Origin: an uncultured Bacteroidota bacterium
GTDB taxonomy: Bacteria > Bacteroidota > Bacteroidia > Bacteroidales > P3
Length of the DNA: 64,000 nucleotides
Assembly: GCA_902788805.1 (NCBI GenBank)
Contig: CADALO010000012.1
Location: 62,001-126,000, forward strand
Direction: 5' to 3'
Numbering within the stretch: the stretch's first letter is position 1; each line of letters opens with the position of its first letter. The translations under genes were made by a program, and so were the position numbers. Below, piece by piece: positions 24,851 to 33,998 of this stretch. Below the pieces are notes generated by a model. The model was not told where the DNA came from. It ran no database searches and saw only the letters and a list, made by a program, of their open reading frames with translations.

Positions 24851-25033
24851 GCTTGACGGTGCGATGCGATATACTTGCTGTTGGCTTGACGGTGCGACAC
24901 GATATGCTTGATGTTGGCTTGACGGTGCGATGCGATATGATTGTTGTTAGCTTGACGGTGCGACACGATATGCTTGATGTTGGCTTGACGGTGCGACACG
25001 ATATGCTTGATGTTGGCTTGACGGTGCGACACA
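24851..25033. repeat. 33-bp tandem repeat, five full units and a partial sixth
   Basis: Units beginning GCTTGACGGTGCGA start at 24851, 24884, 24917, 24950, 24983 and 25016, exactly 33 bases apart. Internal variation is CACGATATGCTTGATG versus TGCGATATACTTGCTG or similar. The unit is a multiple of three with no stop codons in some frames, but no start codon supports it as coding. There are no unique spacers, so it is not a CRISPR array. Confidence 0.9.
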
Positions 25034-25176
25034 CCCCGCCGCTTCGCGGCACCCCTCTCCGAGAGGGGATGGCGCGGCAGCGGTATTATGATTGTTCTGA
25101 ATCAACTGACAATTAGGATGATGCGTCAGCCCATCCCCTCTTGGAGAGGGGTGCCGCGAAGCGGCGGGGTGTGTCG
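25027..25176. repeat. 150-bp inverted repeat with 34-bp perfect arms
   Basis: Bases 25027-25060 and 25143-25176 are exact reverse complements (34 bases each). The arms contain CCGCCGCTTCGCGGCACCCC and its complement, and the 82-base loop contains a further partial complement (GAGGGGATGGC with GCCCATCCCCTC). The arms overlap the last partial unit of the 33-bp repeat. It resembles a mobile repetitive hairpin. The following stretch 25177-25456 shows no gene. Confidence 0.85.
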
Positions 25177-25456
25177 AACCATCAAACCTGCGTAAAAAAA
25201 CCAAGATAAGAACCCCCAAAAAAGAGCCGAATGCGACAATAAAATATTACGGATAATTTTCGGGCAATTTATGGCAATTCGTGTTCAACTCCCGTGGGCG
25301 TCTCGCCCACCCCGAAAACAGCCCTCAAAACCGCCTCCAAAAGTCACTTTTCCACATAACACTCATACTTACAGCTATTTACCTCAAAAACACCCCAATT
25401 TTGACCCCGTTTCGTAACCACCTCATTCCCAGGCTTTCAAGGGACCAACTCCGGTC

Positions 25457-25525
25457 GTTGTACAATATATGTACAATACTTGTACAATATTTGTACGTTT
25501 ACCAATTGTACAAGTATTGTACAAC
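25457..25525. promoter_or_regulatory. Clustered GTACAA sites and an 18-bp inverted repeat upstream of porU
   Basis: The sequence GTACAATACTTGTACAAT (25471-25488) is matched exactly by its reverse complement at 25505-25522, with a 16-base spacer. Further GTTGTACAATA and TATTGTACAAC flank them at 25457-25467 and 25515-25525. Five overlapping GTACAA or TTGTAC cores occur in 69 bases. The element ends 67 bases before the porU start, so it is likely an operator or a leader hairpin for the porU-porV operon. Confidence 0.55.
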
Positions 25526-25592
25526 TAAACAATAAAAACGGCCATTGGGAGTTATTAGGGAGATGTGCAGGAAAACGCACCGACCCAAAGCA

Positions 25593-28500
25593 ATGAGATT
25601 AAAGACCTATATACTGACAATCATACTGTTGGCCACAACCGTACCGGCTGCCCGCAGCCAATATGCCTCGCACTCGCGGCTGGCAAGCGGCGAATGGTGG
25701 AAGATTGCCGTCGGCAGCGCGGGCATCTACCGCATAGGCCCGAGCAACATCGAAGCCCTGGCGGGCTGTGCCACCGACGCCATAGGCCTCTACAGCGGAC
25801 GCGGCGGTCAGCTGAGCAGTGTCAACGGCGACCGGCGCACCGACGATCTAACCGAGATACCCATTGAGATACACGACGTTAACGGCAACGGCACGATGGA
25901 TGCCGCCGACTATATTCTGTTCTATGCCGACGGTGCCGACCGCTGGAGCTACAGCGACGATATGCAGTGCCTTGAGCACCACGGCCACCCCTACTCGCGC
26001 TACAACTACGTCTACCTGACCATTGGCGGCAGCGGCCACCGACGCATAGCCGACGCAGCGGTGCCGACGACAAGCGGAAGCATCGTGACTGAGTGCCACA
26101 GCGTTGCGCTGCACGAAACAGACCAGATCAACACCCATCGGTCGGGTCTGATATGGGTCGGCGAGCGCTTCAACAGTGCCAACAACAGGCAGAGCTTCAC
26201 CCTCACCCTGCCGGCGGTTCCCACGGGCGACATACAGGTGCGCTACGGGCTGGCATCGGTCTCTACGGCGTCGAGCGAGTTCCGCGTCACGGTGAACGGC
26301 AGCACTCGCACCCACCTTTTCGCGGCCAGTTCTCCCTATCGTGCCTACAACGAGATATTTCCCTCGAACGGCAGCACAAGCGTCACGTTCACAATAGAAT
26401 ACCGCTACAGCGAGAGCCTCGCGGCAGGCTATCTCGACTTTATCGAAATCGATGCCGTGACACCAATGACCTTTGGCGGCAGCCCGACGGCGATGCGCAT
26501 TCCCCCCGATGGCGGAGCGGCGCACCAGTACCGCGTAAATTCAAGCTCGGCAAGGGTTTGGGATGTCACCGACTTCGACAGCGTTGCGTCGATGCCCTTG
26601 ACGCAGAGCGGCAGCGCACAGACTTTTGCCGCCACAGCCGACAAATGGCGCACATACATAGCCTTCAGCCCCGACGCGGTACAACCGGCAACATCCGCAA
26701 GCCGCATCGACAATCAAGACATCCACGGCTCTGCCAATCCCGATATGGTCATTGTGTGCCACCCGTCGCTGACCGTCCAGGCGCAAAGGCTGGCCAGCCT
26801 CCACAGTATCAACGACAACATCGATGTGCTGGTGGTGACGCAGGAGCAGGTGTTCAACGAGTTCAGTTCGGGCCAGAAAGACCCTATGGCCATACGCGAG
26901 ATGCTGCGTATGTTCCGCAAGCGCGCCCAGGCCGACAGCAGCCTGGCTATGCCGCGCCATCTGCTGCTCTTCGGCAAGGGCAGTTACGACAACAAGAACC
27001 TGCTGGGCAATGACTTGACGACGGTGGTGACCTACGAGACGCAGGCCTCGTTTGACGACGACGGCTACTCGATTGTCACCGACGACATATTCGCCTACCT
27101 CGACGACGGCCAGGAGCTGGCGACAGGCAACAAGATGCAGGTCTCGGTGGGCCGCCTGCCGGCCAAGAACGCCGCTGAAGCAAAACATCTGGTAGACAAG
27201 ATTGAACGCTATATGACGCGCAGCGACCTGATGCAGGAGAGCATCCGCGGCGACTGGCGCAACACGGTGGCATTGCTGGCCGACGACGCCGACCCCAGTT
27301 GCGGCGGCGACACAGTTTTCACAAACAGCTCGGAAGTCACTGCCCGCCAGATTTCGGCAGCGTTCCCGCAGTTCAACATCGACAAGATATATGCCGACGC
27401 CTACGTGCAGCAGTCGGGCGCCGACGGTTCTTACTATCCCGATGTGAACAACGCCCTCAAGAAACGTCTCGACTACGGCTGCCTGCTACTCAACTATATA
27501 GGTCACGGCTCGTCGCAATACATAGGCACTGAGCGCTTTATGCTGAAGAGCGACATCAGCGGCTACGCCAACCTTACGCAGCTGCCGTTCTTCATCACCA
27601 GCACCTGCACCTTCGGGCGCTTCGACGACCCCGCCGAGACCTGCGGCGCCGAGGAGTTCGTGCTGGCCGACGGTGCCGGCATTGCCTGCCTTGCGGCCAC
27701 ACGGCCCATATCGCACGTGCAGGCAGTGAACACCGATATGGTGATGCAGGCGCTGAACCCTGCCAACACCATAGGCGACGCAATACGCATTGCCAAGAAC
27801 AACCGCTCCACCACGCAGGCGCTGACCCTGATGGGCGACCCGGCCCTGAGGCTGAGCCATCCGCGGCACAAGGTGGTCGTGACAGCTATCAACGGCCATC
27901 CTGTCGACAGCCTGCACTGCGACACGGCATTGGTGCTCTCGACCGTGACCGTGGAAGGTGAGATAAGAGACACTGACGGAGCACTTGTCGAAGACTTTGA
28001 CGGCATCATCTACCCAGAGGTCTACGACCGCCCGAAGCAGACCCACACCCTGGCCAACGACAACGAAGGCCACGAGGTGAACTTCACGCTCCAGAACAGT
28101 ATGCTCTACAAGGGGCACGCCACCGTCAGCGGCGGACGCTTCAGCTACCACTTCACGGTGCCGCGCGACGTAGCCTATAAGTTCGACAAAGCCAAGCTGT
28201 TGCACTACGCAAAGAGTGCCACCGACGACGCAACGGGTGCCTATCTGAACCTCTATCTGGGCGGCTTCGACGAGAATGCCGACCTGAGCGAGACACGGCC
28301 TGCAATAAGCCTGTATATGAACGACACCAACTTCCGCAACGGCGGCATCACCGATGCCTCGCCAACGCTGCTGGCAGTGCTCTTCGACAGCATCGGCATC
28401 AATGCCGTGGGCAGCGGACTTGGGCACGACATCACAGCCACCCTCGACGGCAACCCCAACAACATCATTATCCTCAACGATTTCTATGAGACCGACATCG

Positions 28501-28943
28501 CCGACGAGCGCTACGGCACCATACGCTACAACCTGAGCGGCCTGACCTTCGGAAAGCACACCATAACGCTGAAAGCGTGGAACATATACAACTATTCCAA
28601 TACGGCAGAGCTGACATTCTATGTGCACGGTGCCGACACCTCCACGGCCAACCTCAGCGCGACACCAAACCCGGCCAGCGACCAGGTGCGCCTCAGTATG
28701 GAGCACAACTGCAAAGGCAACATAGCCAGCGCACAGCTCGACATCTTTGATATGCAGGGACGTCCGGTGAAGAGATTCGCCCCGACGGTGGGCGCCGACA
28801 GCTATGTGGTTGGGCCTGTGGTGTGGAACCTGTGCGGCGACAACGGAGGCCGCGTGTCGCCAGGGGTGTACATAGCCCGTTTCACGGTGACCGACAGCGA
28901 GGGCGAACGGATGAGCGCCATCGGCAAAGTTATAGTGAAATGA
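25593..28943 (+). CDS. porU: PorU, T9SS C-terminal-signal peptidase (gingipain-like sortase)
   Basis: I chose ATG 25593-25595 (1116 residues), because it opens a clear signal peptide (TYILTIILLATTVPAARSQ). The N-terminal domain precedes a peptidase C25-like catalytic domain. The catalytic histidine is in NYIGHGSSQYIG near residue 637, and the cysteine is in TSTCTFGRFDDP near residue 672. The C-terminus has a T9SS-type C-terminal domain (GRPVKRF through GVYIARF). PorU removes the C-terminal signal from secreted cargo and attaches it to A-LPS at the cell surface. It is followed at a 70-base gap by porV, matching the conserved porU-porV-ispF order in Porphyromonas. Confidence 0.93.
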   Translation: MRLKTYILTIILLATTVPAARSQYASHSRLASGEWWKIAVGSAGIYRIGPSNIEALAGCATDAIGLYSGRGGQLSSVNGDRRTDDLTEIPIEIHDVNGNGTMDAADYILFYADGADRWSYSDDMQCLEHHGHPYSRYNYVYLTIGGSGHRRIADAAVPTTSGSIVTECHSVALHETDQINTHRSGLIWVGERFNSANNRQSFTLTLPAVPTGDIQVRYGLASVSTASSEFRVTVNGSTRTHLFAASSPYRAYNEIFPSNGSTSVTFTIEYRYSESLAAGYLDFIEIDAVTPMTFGGSPTAMRIPPDGGAAHQYRVNSSSARVWDVTDFDSVASMPLTQSGSAQTFAATADKWRTYIAFSPDAVQPATSASRIDNQDIHGSANPDMVIVCHPSLTVQAQRLASLHSINDNIDVLVVTQEQVFNEFSSGQKDPMAIREMLRMFRKRAQADSSLAMPRHLLLFGKGSYDNKNLLGNDLTTVVTYETQASFDDDGYSIVTDDIFAYLDDGQELATGNKMQVSVGRLPAKNAAEAKHLVDKIERYMTRSDLMQESIRGDWRNTVALLADDADPSCGGDTVFTNSSEVTARQISAAFPQFNIDKIYADAYVQQSGADGSYYPDVNNALKKRLDYGCLLLNYIGHGSSQYIGTERFMLKSDISGYANLTQLPFFITSTCTFGRFDDPAETCGAEEFVLADGAGIACLAATRPISHVQAVNTDMVMQALNPANTIGDAIRIAKNNRSTTQALTLMGDPALRLSHPRHKVVVTAINGHPVDSLHCDTALVLSTVTVEGEIRDTDGALVEDFDGIIYPEVYDRPKQTHTLANDNEGHEVNFTLQNSMLYKGHATVSGGRFSYHFTVPRDVAYKFDKAKLLHYAKSATDDATGAYLNLYLGGFDENADLSETRPAISLYMNDTNFRNGGITDASPTLLAVLFDSIGINAVGSGLGHDITATLDGNPNNIIILNDFYETDIADERYGTIRYNLSGLTFGKHTITLKAWNIYNYSNTAELTFYVHGADTSTANLSATPNPASDQVRLSMEHNCKGNIASAQLDIFDMQGRPVKRFAPTVGADSYVVGPVVWNLCGDNGGRVSPGVYIARFTVTDSEGERMSAIGKVIVK

Positions 28944-29013
28944 CTTTTTCTTTACAAAGACACAATATTTTAATACCGACATCGTTTTAGGGACACTATT
29001 TATAACTCGAACA

Positions 29014-30201
29014 ATGAAGAAAAACCTTTTTAGAATCATTTTGTCAGTGTTGTTTGCCTGTGGAACCGCCAATGTCGCGCAAGCCCAGTACAGCTCGTCG
29101 ACAGGCCAGTCCAATAACTACATCCATACCGGCATACCCATCCTGCAGATAGCCCCCGACGCTATAGCAGGCGCCTTGGGCGACGCTGCAGCAGCATACG
29201 AGCCCAACGCATACGCTTCGCATTGGAACAACGCCAAGATTGCCTTTGCGCCGAACACTATGGGCATCACCACCACATACACGCCGTGGCTGCGCAAGCT
29301 GGACCCCGAGATGAACTTCCTCTACCTCGGAGCCTACAGACGCATCAACAAGCGTAGCGCAGTGGCTGCATCACTGACCTATTTCACTCTCGGCAAGATA
29401 GAGCACACCGATGACCAGGGGCAAAGCCAGGGTACTTTCAGGCCAAACGAGCTTGCTTTTGACGCGACCTATTCGATGAAGCTTTCGGACAATCTGGCTC
29501 TCGGTGCCACGGCACGCTTTATACACAGCGACCTGACGCAGGGTCTCGACGTGGAACAGCAGACCACCAAGGCCGCCAACGCCCTTGCAGCAGACGTGGG
29601 ACTCTACTACCAGACCGACATCGACAAGAACCAGCAGGTGGCAGCGGCCTTAACCATCAGCAACCTGGGTTCGAAACTTTCCTATTCGGACGACGACACG
29701 GAGAACGAGTTTCTGCCTTCCAACCTGAGACTTGGCGGACGCTATACATACGAGATTGACGATTACAACAAGATCAATGTGCTGATGGACCTCAACAAGC
29801 TGCTTGTCCCCACGCCTCCGGTGTGGAACGCCAGCGACAGCACGTGGACGGGATTGTATGCCAATATGGCCGACTACCACCAGACCGGCTCGGTGCTGGG
29901 CGCAATACAGTCGCTCTACGACGCCCCGGGCGGTATGAAAGAGGAGCTGCACGAGGTGACCCTCTCGGTAGGTGCCGAGTACTGGTATTCCAATGTGGTT
30001 GCCGCCCGTCTGGGCTACTTCTTCGAGCACAAGACCAAAGGTGCGCGCCAGTATCTGACCGTTGGCGTCGGATTCCGCTACAGCGTAATGGAGTTTGACT
30101 TCTCATACCTGCTTCCCACAACAAGCTTCAGCACCAACCCGCTTGCAAACACCATCAGAGTGTCGCTCACCTACAACATAAAACAGAACAAGAAGTCGTG
30201 A
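29014..30201 (+). CDS. porV: PorV (LptO), T9SS outer-membrane shuttle protein
   Basis: The 395-residue protein has a signal peptide (ending TANVAQAQ at residue 25), followed by a FadL-like beta barrel with the PorV start PILQIAPDAIAGALGDAAAA (about 40-59) and the end SFSTNPLANTIRVSLTYN. PorV carries T9SS substrates from the translocon to the PorU attachment complex in the outer membrane. It follows porU directly, and its stop overlaps the ispF start by 4 bases, so it is translationally coupled with ispF. It is the second gene of a six-gene operon ending at the terminator after floA. Confidence 0.92.
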   Translation: MKKNLFRIILSVLFACGTANVAQAQYSSSTGQSNNYIHTGIPILQIAPDAIAGALGDAAAAYEPNAYASHWNNAKIAFAPNTMGITTTYTPWLRKLDPEMNFLYLGAYRRINKRSAVAASLTYFTLGKIEHTDDQGQSQGTFRPNELAFDATYSMKLSDNLALGATARFIHSDLTQGLDVEQQTTKAANALAADVGLYYQTDIDKNQQVAAALTISNLGSKLSYSDDDTENEFLPSNLRLGGRYTYEIDDYNKINVLMDLNKLLVPTPPVWNASDSTWTGLYANMADYHQTGSVLGAIQSLYDAPGGMKEELHEVTLSVGAEYWYSNVVAARLGYFFEHKTKGARQYLTVGVGFRYSVMEFDFSYLLPTTSFSTNPLANTIRVSLTYNIKQNKKS

Positions 30202-30677
30202 AAATCAGGACAGGCATAGGATATGACGTGCACCAGCTGAAAGAGGGGCTCCCTTTGTGGCTGGGAGGCATTCAGGTGCCCCACACCAAAGGGCTTGTCG
30301 GTCACTCGGACGCCGATGTGCTTATCCACGCCATCTGCGATGCCCTGCTGGGCGCTGCAGCACTGGGCGATATCGGACAGCACTTTCCGGACACCGACCC
30401 CGCCTACAAGGGCATTGACAGCAAAGTGCTGCTGAAGAATGTGTGCCGACTGCTGGGCGAGAAAGGCTACACGATAGGCAATGTCGACGCCATACTGTGT
30501 ATGCAGAAGCCCAAGGTGGCATCGTATATCCCTGTTATGCGACAGACGCTCGCGGAGACAATGGGTATAAGCCTCGACGACATTTCGGTCAAGGCCACAA
30601 CCACCGAGCACCTGGGCTTTGAAGGCCGCGAAGAGGGCATCTCCGCTATAGCCAACGTACTAATTACAAAGCGATGA
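30198..30677 (+). CDS. ispF: IspF, 2-C-methyl-D-erythritol 2,4-cyclodiphosphate synthase
   Basis: The 159-residue protein has the IspF signature RTGIGYDVHQL (about 3-13), the zinc-binding D-V-H, and the SDADVLIHAICDALLGAA region (about 34-51). It also has the C-terminal KATTTEHLGFEGREEGI motif. It starts at GTG 30198, which overlaps the porV stop. IspF makes the cyclic diphosphate of the MEP isoprenoid pathway in the cytoplasm. Placement after porU-porV is a known order in Bacteroidota. The gene overlaps the following clpS by 4 bases. Confidence 0.95.
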   Translation: MKIRTGIGYDVHQLKEGLPLWLGGIQVPHTKGLVGHSDADVLIHAICDALLGAAALGDIGQHFPDTDPAYKGIDSKVLLKNVCRLLGEKGYTIGNVDAILCMQKPKVASYIPVMRQTLAETMGISLDDISVKATTTEHLGFEGREEGISAIANVLITKR

Positions 30678-30958
30678 AAGACGACAGCCAATATAAAGAA
30701 CAAGAAGAACAAGGCGTGGAGCTGCTGGACGACAGCGGCTGCAAACTGGTGGTACACAACGACGACTACCATACGTTCGACTATGTCATCAAGGCGCTGG
30801 TGGACATCTGCCGGCACACTTACGAGCAAGCCGAGCAGTGCACCATTATGATTCACTATACAGGCAAATGCATCGTCAAGAGCGGTGGCTACGAAGAGCT
30901 GCTGCCTATGCACACCGCCCTGCTAAACAAGCAACTGACATCTGAAATCATACAATAA
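30674..30958 (+). CDS. clpS: ClpS-family adaptor protein
   Basis: The 94-residue protein shows the ClpS core: a disordered N-terminus rich in Asp, Gln and Glu, then KLVVHNDDYHTFDYVIKAL (about 24-42). The NDD-x-H-TFDYV element binds N-degron substrates, and the later CTIMIHYTGKCIVKSG continues the fold. ClpS hands N-end-rule proteins to ClpAP for degradation in the cytoplasm. The gene overlaps ispF by 4 bases and is 8 bases from nfeD, so translation is coupled within the operon. Confidence 0.9.
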   Translation: MKDDSQYKEQEEQGVELLDDSGCKLVVHNDDYHTFDYVIKALVDICRHTYEQAEQCTIMIHYTGKCIVKSGGYEELLPMHTALLNKQLTSEIIQ

Positions 30959-30966
30959 ACCCGATT

Positions 30967-31428
30967 ATGACCTGGCCATTAATTATCATAGTATTACTTG
31001 CAGGACTGGCACTTGTAGCTCTTGAGATAGTGGCACTGCCGGGTGCCGTCAGCGGCATCTGCGGCGGAGTGCTGGTGTTCATTGGCGTATGGCAGACCTA
31101 TGTCCAATACGGGGCCACGGCAGGCAACATCACACTGATTGCAAGTATCTTTGCCGGTATCATTATGCTTGTAATACTTATGAAGAGCGGCACTTGGAAA
31201 CGCTTCAGCCTCAAAGAGGAGAGCGACAGCAAGGTAAACCAAGTAGATACGTCGACCATCAAGATTGGAGCACAAGGAAAGAGCATCTCGCGTCTGGCGC
31301 CGGCAGGCAAGGCCCTGTTTGGCGACGAGCTGGTAGAAGTGCACAGCGAGGAAGGCTTCATCGACGAAGGCCAGACAGTCGAAGTCATAGACATAGAAGG
31401 CTACCGAATCATAGTAAAGAAAATCTAA
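30967..31428 (+). CDS. nfeD: NfeD-like membrane protein
   Basis: The 153-residue protein has three predicted transmembrane segments (about 4-24, 28-46, 54-72) and a C-terminal OB-fold-like NfeD domain (about 92-153, with GKSISRLAPAGKALFGDELVE and the ending IEGYRIIVKKI). NfeD proteins partner SPFH/flotillin-like proteins in membrane microdomains. Consistently, a FloA-like SPFH gene is the next gene, after a 169-base repeat region. It lacks the N-terminal serine protease domain seen in long NfeD proteins, so it is the short form. Confidence 0.9.
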   Translation: MTWPLIIIVLLAGLALVALEIVALPGAVSGICGGVLVFIGVWQTYVQYGATAGNITLIASIFAGIIMLVILMKSGTWKRFSLKEESDSKVNQVDTSTIKIGAQGKSISRLAPAGKALFGDELVEVHSEEGFIDEGQTVEVIDIEGYRIIVKKI

Positions 31429-31588
31429 ACCCTAAAACCCTTTCAACCCTAAAACCCTCTAACCCTAAAACCCTCTAACCCTAAGACCCTCTAACCCTAA
31501 AACCCTCTAACCCTAAGACCCTCTAACCCTAAAACCCTTTCAACCTTTTAAACCCTTTTAACCCTTTCAACCTTTAAAACCTTTTAAA
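31429..31588. repeat. Telomere-like CTAACCCTAAAACCCT repeat between nfeD and floA
   Basis: A 16-base unit CTAACCCTAAAACCCT or CTAACCCTAAGACCCT repeats at least four times at about 31468-31540. It is flanked by degenerate AACCCTTT and CAACCTTTT stretches up to 31588. The plus strand is nearly G-free and the minus strand has G3 tracts resembling TTAGGG. It sits inside the operon, in the nfeD-floA spacer. Confidence 0.9.
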
Positions 31589-31597
31589 CCTCAAATT

Positions 31598-32581
31598 ATG
31601 GACCCCATTACAATTGTAATTATCTTTGCGTGTATCATCTTTTTGATACTCTTCCTGTGGCTGGTGCCTATCGGAATCTGGTTCCAAGCCCTTATCAGCG
31701 GCGTACACACCTCGTTGATACAGCTGATATTTATGCGTTTCCGTAAGGTTCCGCCGGCAGTGATTGTGAACAATATGGTGTCGGCAGCCAAGGCAGGCCT
31801 CAAAGTATCGCAGAATGAGCTCGAGGCCCACTATCTGGCTGGAGGCCGCGTAAACAGCGTTGTCAAGGCTCTCATATCGGCAGACAAAGCCAATATGAAC
31901 CTCGACTTCAAGACCTGCACCGCCATCGACCTGGCCGGTCGTGACGTGCTCAATGCCGTGCAGACGTCGGTCAACCCCAAGGTTATCGACACACCTCCTG
32001 TCGCCGCCGTTGCGAAGGACGGCATTCAGCTGATTGCCAAAGCCCGTGTCACCGTGCGTACCAACATCAAGCAGTTGGTGGGCGGTGCCGGCGAGGAGAC
32101 CATCCTTGCCCGTGTAGGCGAAGGTATCGTCACCTCTATCGGTTCGGCAACAAGCCACAAGCAGGTGCTCGAGAACCCCGACAGCATTTCCAAGCTGGTT
32201 CTCACCAAAGGATTGGACAGCGGTACCGCCTTTGAGATTCTGTCGATTGACATCGCCGATATCGACGTTGGAAAGAACATCGGTGCACAGCTGCAGATGG
32301 ACCAGGCCAACGCCGACAAGAACATTGCACAGGCTAAGGCTGAGGAACGCCGCGCTATGGCTGTCGCTCAGGAGCAGGAGATGAAAGCAAAGGCACAGGA
32401 AGCCCGCGCCAAGGTTATCGAGGCCGAGGCCGAAGTGCCGCTGGCAATGGCCGAAGCTTTCCGCAACGGAAATCTTGGCATTATGGACTACTACCGTATG
32501 AAGAACATCCAGGCCGACACCGATATGCGCGAATCCATCTCGAAACCCGCAGCGGTCAAAGACCCGAAAGACAGCGAATAA
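31598..32581 (+). CDS. floA: FloA-like SPFH/flotillin-family protein (UPF0365)
   Basis: The 327-residue protein starts with a membrane hairpin (about 3-45, [19 protein letters not shown]), followed by an SPFH domain with [28 protein letters not shown] (split in two across about 90-117). A helical C-terminus follows, with [19 protein letters not shown]. The family, known as UPF0365 or FloA, forms membrane microdomains with NfeD. The gene follows nfeD in the same operon. The operon ends in a strong terminator 20 bases after the stop. Confidence 0.92.
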   Translation: MDPITIVIIFACIIFLILFLWLVPIGIWFQALISGVHTSLIQLIFMRFRKVPPAVIVNNMVSAAKAGLKVSQNELEAHYLAGGRVNSVVKALISADKANMNLDFKTCTAIDLAGRDVLNAVQTSVNPKVIDTPPVAAVAKDGIQLIAKARVTVRTNIKQLVGGAGEETILARVGEGIVTSIGSATSHKQVLENPDSISKLVLTKGLDSGTAFEILSIDIADIDVGKNIGAQLQMDQANADKNIAQAKAEERRAMAVAQEQEMKAKAQEARAKVIEAEAEVPLAMAEAFRNGNLGIMDYYRMKNIQADTDMRESISKPAAVKDPKDSE

Positions 32582-32600
32582 GACAATAATCCGCCAATAC

Positions 32601-32626
32601 AAGAGCGTCTCAAACGAGACGCTCTT
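32601..32626 (+). terminator. Terminator of the porU-floA operon
   Basis: The arms AAGAGCGTCTC (32601-32611) and GAGACGCTCTT (32616-32626) flank an AAAC loop and are followed by TTTG. It lies 20 bases past the floA stop. Confidence 0.85.
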
Positions 32627-32728
32627 TTTGTATCCTATAAAACCATTCGTTCAATACGATGAGTCTACAAAGCAGACTTTTTATGCTTCCAGCATAATAT
32701 AATTCAAGAAGATGCGTTATAAAGCAAT

Positions 32729-33118
32729 ATGATACAGACAGGAATAAAAGGACATCTTGAACAGATTGTTACAGACGAGGTCTGCGCCGACCGCATAGGC
32801 AGCGGACTTGTAAAGGTGTTTGCCACACCTATGATGATTGCATTGATAGAACAGACTTGCAACGAGAGCGTTGTGCCACTGTTAGAAGCAGGACAGGGCA
32901 CCGTAGGAACGAACGTCAACGTAAGTCACAGCGCCGCCACGCCTGTGGGAATGCGGGTATGGTGCGACAGCGAGCTGATTGAAGTTGACCGCAGGAGACT
33001 CGTATTCAACGTAAAAGCATACGACGAGTGCGGCCTTATAGGAGAAGGCAGCCACGAGCGCTTCATTATAGACAGCGAGAAATTCCAGCAGAAAATCAAC
33101 GCAAAAAAAGCACAATGA
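32729..33118 (+). CDS. Thioesterase-superfamily (hot-dog fold) protein, FlK-like
   Basis: The 129-residue protein fits the short acyl-CoA thioesterase group related to FlK. It has FATPMMIALIEQTCNESVVPLL (split across about 31-52), then GTVGTNVNVSHSAATPVGM and a closing RFIID. Hot-dog fold enzymes hydrolyse acyl-CoA thioesters in the cytoplasm; the FlK subgroup handles small acyl groups. The start ATG is directly preceded by an A-rich leader. Its stop overlaps the next gene's ATG (ATGA), so the two are coupled, although their functions look unrelated. Confidence 0.85.
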   Translation: MIQTGIKGHLEQIVTDEVCADRIGSGLVKVFATPMMIALIEQTCNESVVPLLEAGQGTVGTNVNVSHSAATPVGMRVWCDSELIEVDRRRLVFNVKAYDECGLIGEGSHERFIIDSEKFQQKINAKKAQ

Positions 33119-33918
33119 AACGCTTAAGCCATATTCTTCTGCTGCTGGCGCTGGCGCTGCTGATCCTTGTTCCGGCGTGCCGCCAGGCCAATTCGCAGAC
33201 AACGATAGTACAAACCGTCGACGACCCGCAGCAATGGACACGCGACCTGCCGCTGCCGGCGCCGCTCAGCGACCGTCCAGAACAGATACTGACCCGCAAG
33301 GCCTACGTGGTATCGTACAACAAGGACACACGCCAGCCCAATTGGGTAGCGTGGCGACTCACGGCAGCCCACACCGACGGGCCTGTTCCGCGGCCGATGA
33401 CTGCCTGGCACGACGACAAGGAGGTACCGCAGCCAAGGGCCTACTACCAGGACTATCGCGGCACCAGATGGGATAGAGGACATATGTGTCCGGCCGGCGA
33501 CAACAAATGGGACTCTACAGCGATGTACGAGAGCTTCCTGATGACCAACGCCTGCCCACAGGACAAGGCCCTCAACAGCGGCGTATGGAACCAGATAGAG
33601 ATGGACTGTCGTCAATGGGCACGTCGCTATGGCAAAATAGTCATAGTGTGCGGCCCTATTTTCCTCAACGGGGAGCACGACTCCATCGGTGAGCACTGCA
33701 TTCCTGTGCCCGATGCGTTCTTCAAGGTCATTGCCGACCTCAACCCCGAGCACCCCAAGGGCATAGGTTATATCTGCCGCAACAACGAAGGTCAAAAGAA
33801 ACGTGACATATATACCAACTCAATCAGCGAGGTAGAACGCATTACCGGCATCACATTCTTTCCCGACCTGCCCGAAACGCTTCGCGCTTCTGTCAAAGAC
33901 AACAAAGGAAAATTCTAA
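33115..33918 (+). CDS. DNA/RNA non-specific endonuclease, secreted or periplasmic
   Basis: I chose the ATG at 33115-33117, coupled to the thioesterase stop (ATGA). It opens a signal peptide of about 27 residues (SHILLLLALALLILVPACRQ), perhaps a lipoprotein with C23. The protein of 267 residues carries the NucA/EndA-type active site RWDRGHMCPAGDN, in which the histidine is catalytic and the later ...NACPQ...LNSGVWNQIE supplies the metal-binding asparagine. The family degrades DNA and RNA with a divalent metal. An envelope location suggests nucleotide scavenging or defence against external DNA. The final strand ends before a bidirectional terminator. Confidence 0.87.
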   Translation: MKRLSHILLLLALALLILVPACRQANSQTTIVQTVDDPQQWTRDLPLPAPLSDRPEQILTRKAYVVSYNKDTRQPNWVAWRLTAAHTDGPVPRPMTAWHDDKEVPQPRAYYQDYRGTRWDRGHMCPAGDNKWDSTAMYESFLMTNACPQDKALNSGVWNQIEMDCRQWARRYGKIVIVCGPIFLNGEHDSIGEHCIPVPDAFFKVIADLNPEHPKGIGYICRNNEGQKKRDIYTNSISEVERITGITFFPDLPETLRASVKDNKGKF

Positions 33919-33938
33919 TCGTATTTTACGCCATAAAT

Positions 33939-33975
33939 ATAATGCTCCCCGACAGACCCGTCAGGGAGCATTATT
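33939..33975. terminator. Bidirectional terminator between the nuclease gene and ccsBA
   Basis: The arms ATAATGCTCCCCGAC and GTCAGGGAGCATTAT fold with a short loop. Flanking T-runs and A-runs on both sides suit termination of the converging transcripts of the nuclease and the CcsBA-like genes. Confidence 0.75.
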
Positions 33976-33998
33976 ATGTATAGAAACAGAATCTCCGT

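Noticed and set aside
24851..25033. Possible CRISPR array
   Set aside because: The 33-bp units are directly adjacent with no unique spacers between them, so it is a simple tandem repeat.
27486..29114. A 542-codon open frame on the minus strand inside porU
   Set aside because: It overlaps the porU coding sequence entirely and has no recognisable domain; it arises from the codon bias of the real gene on the other strand.
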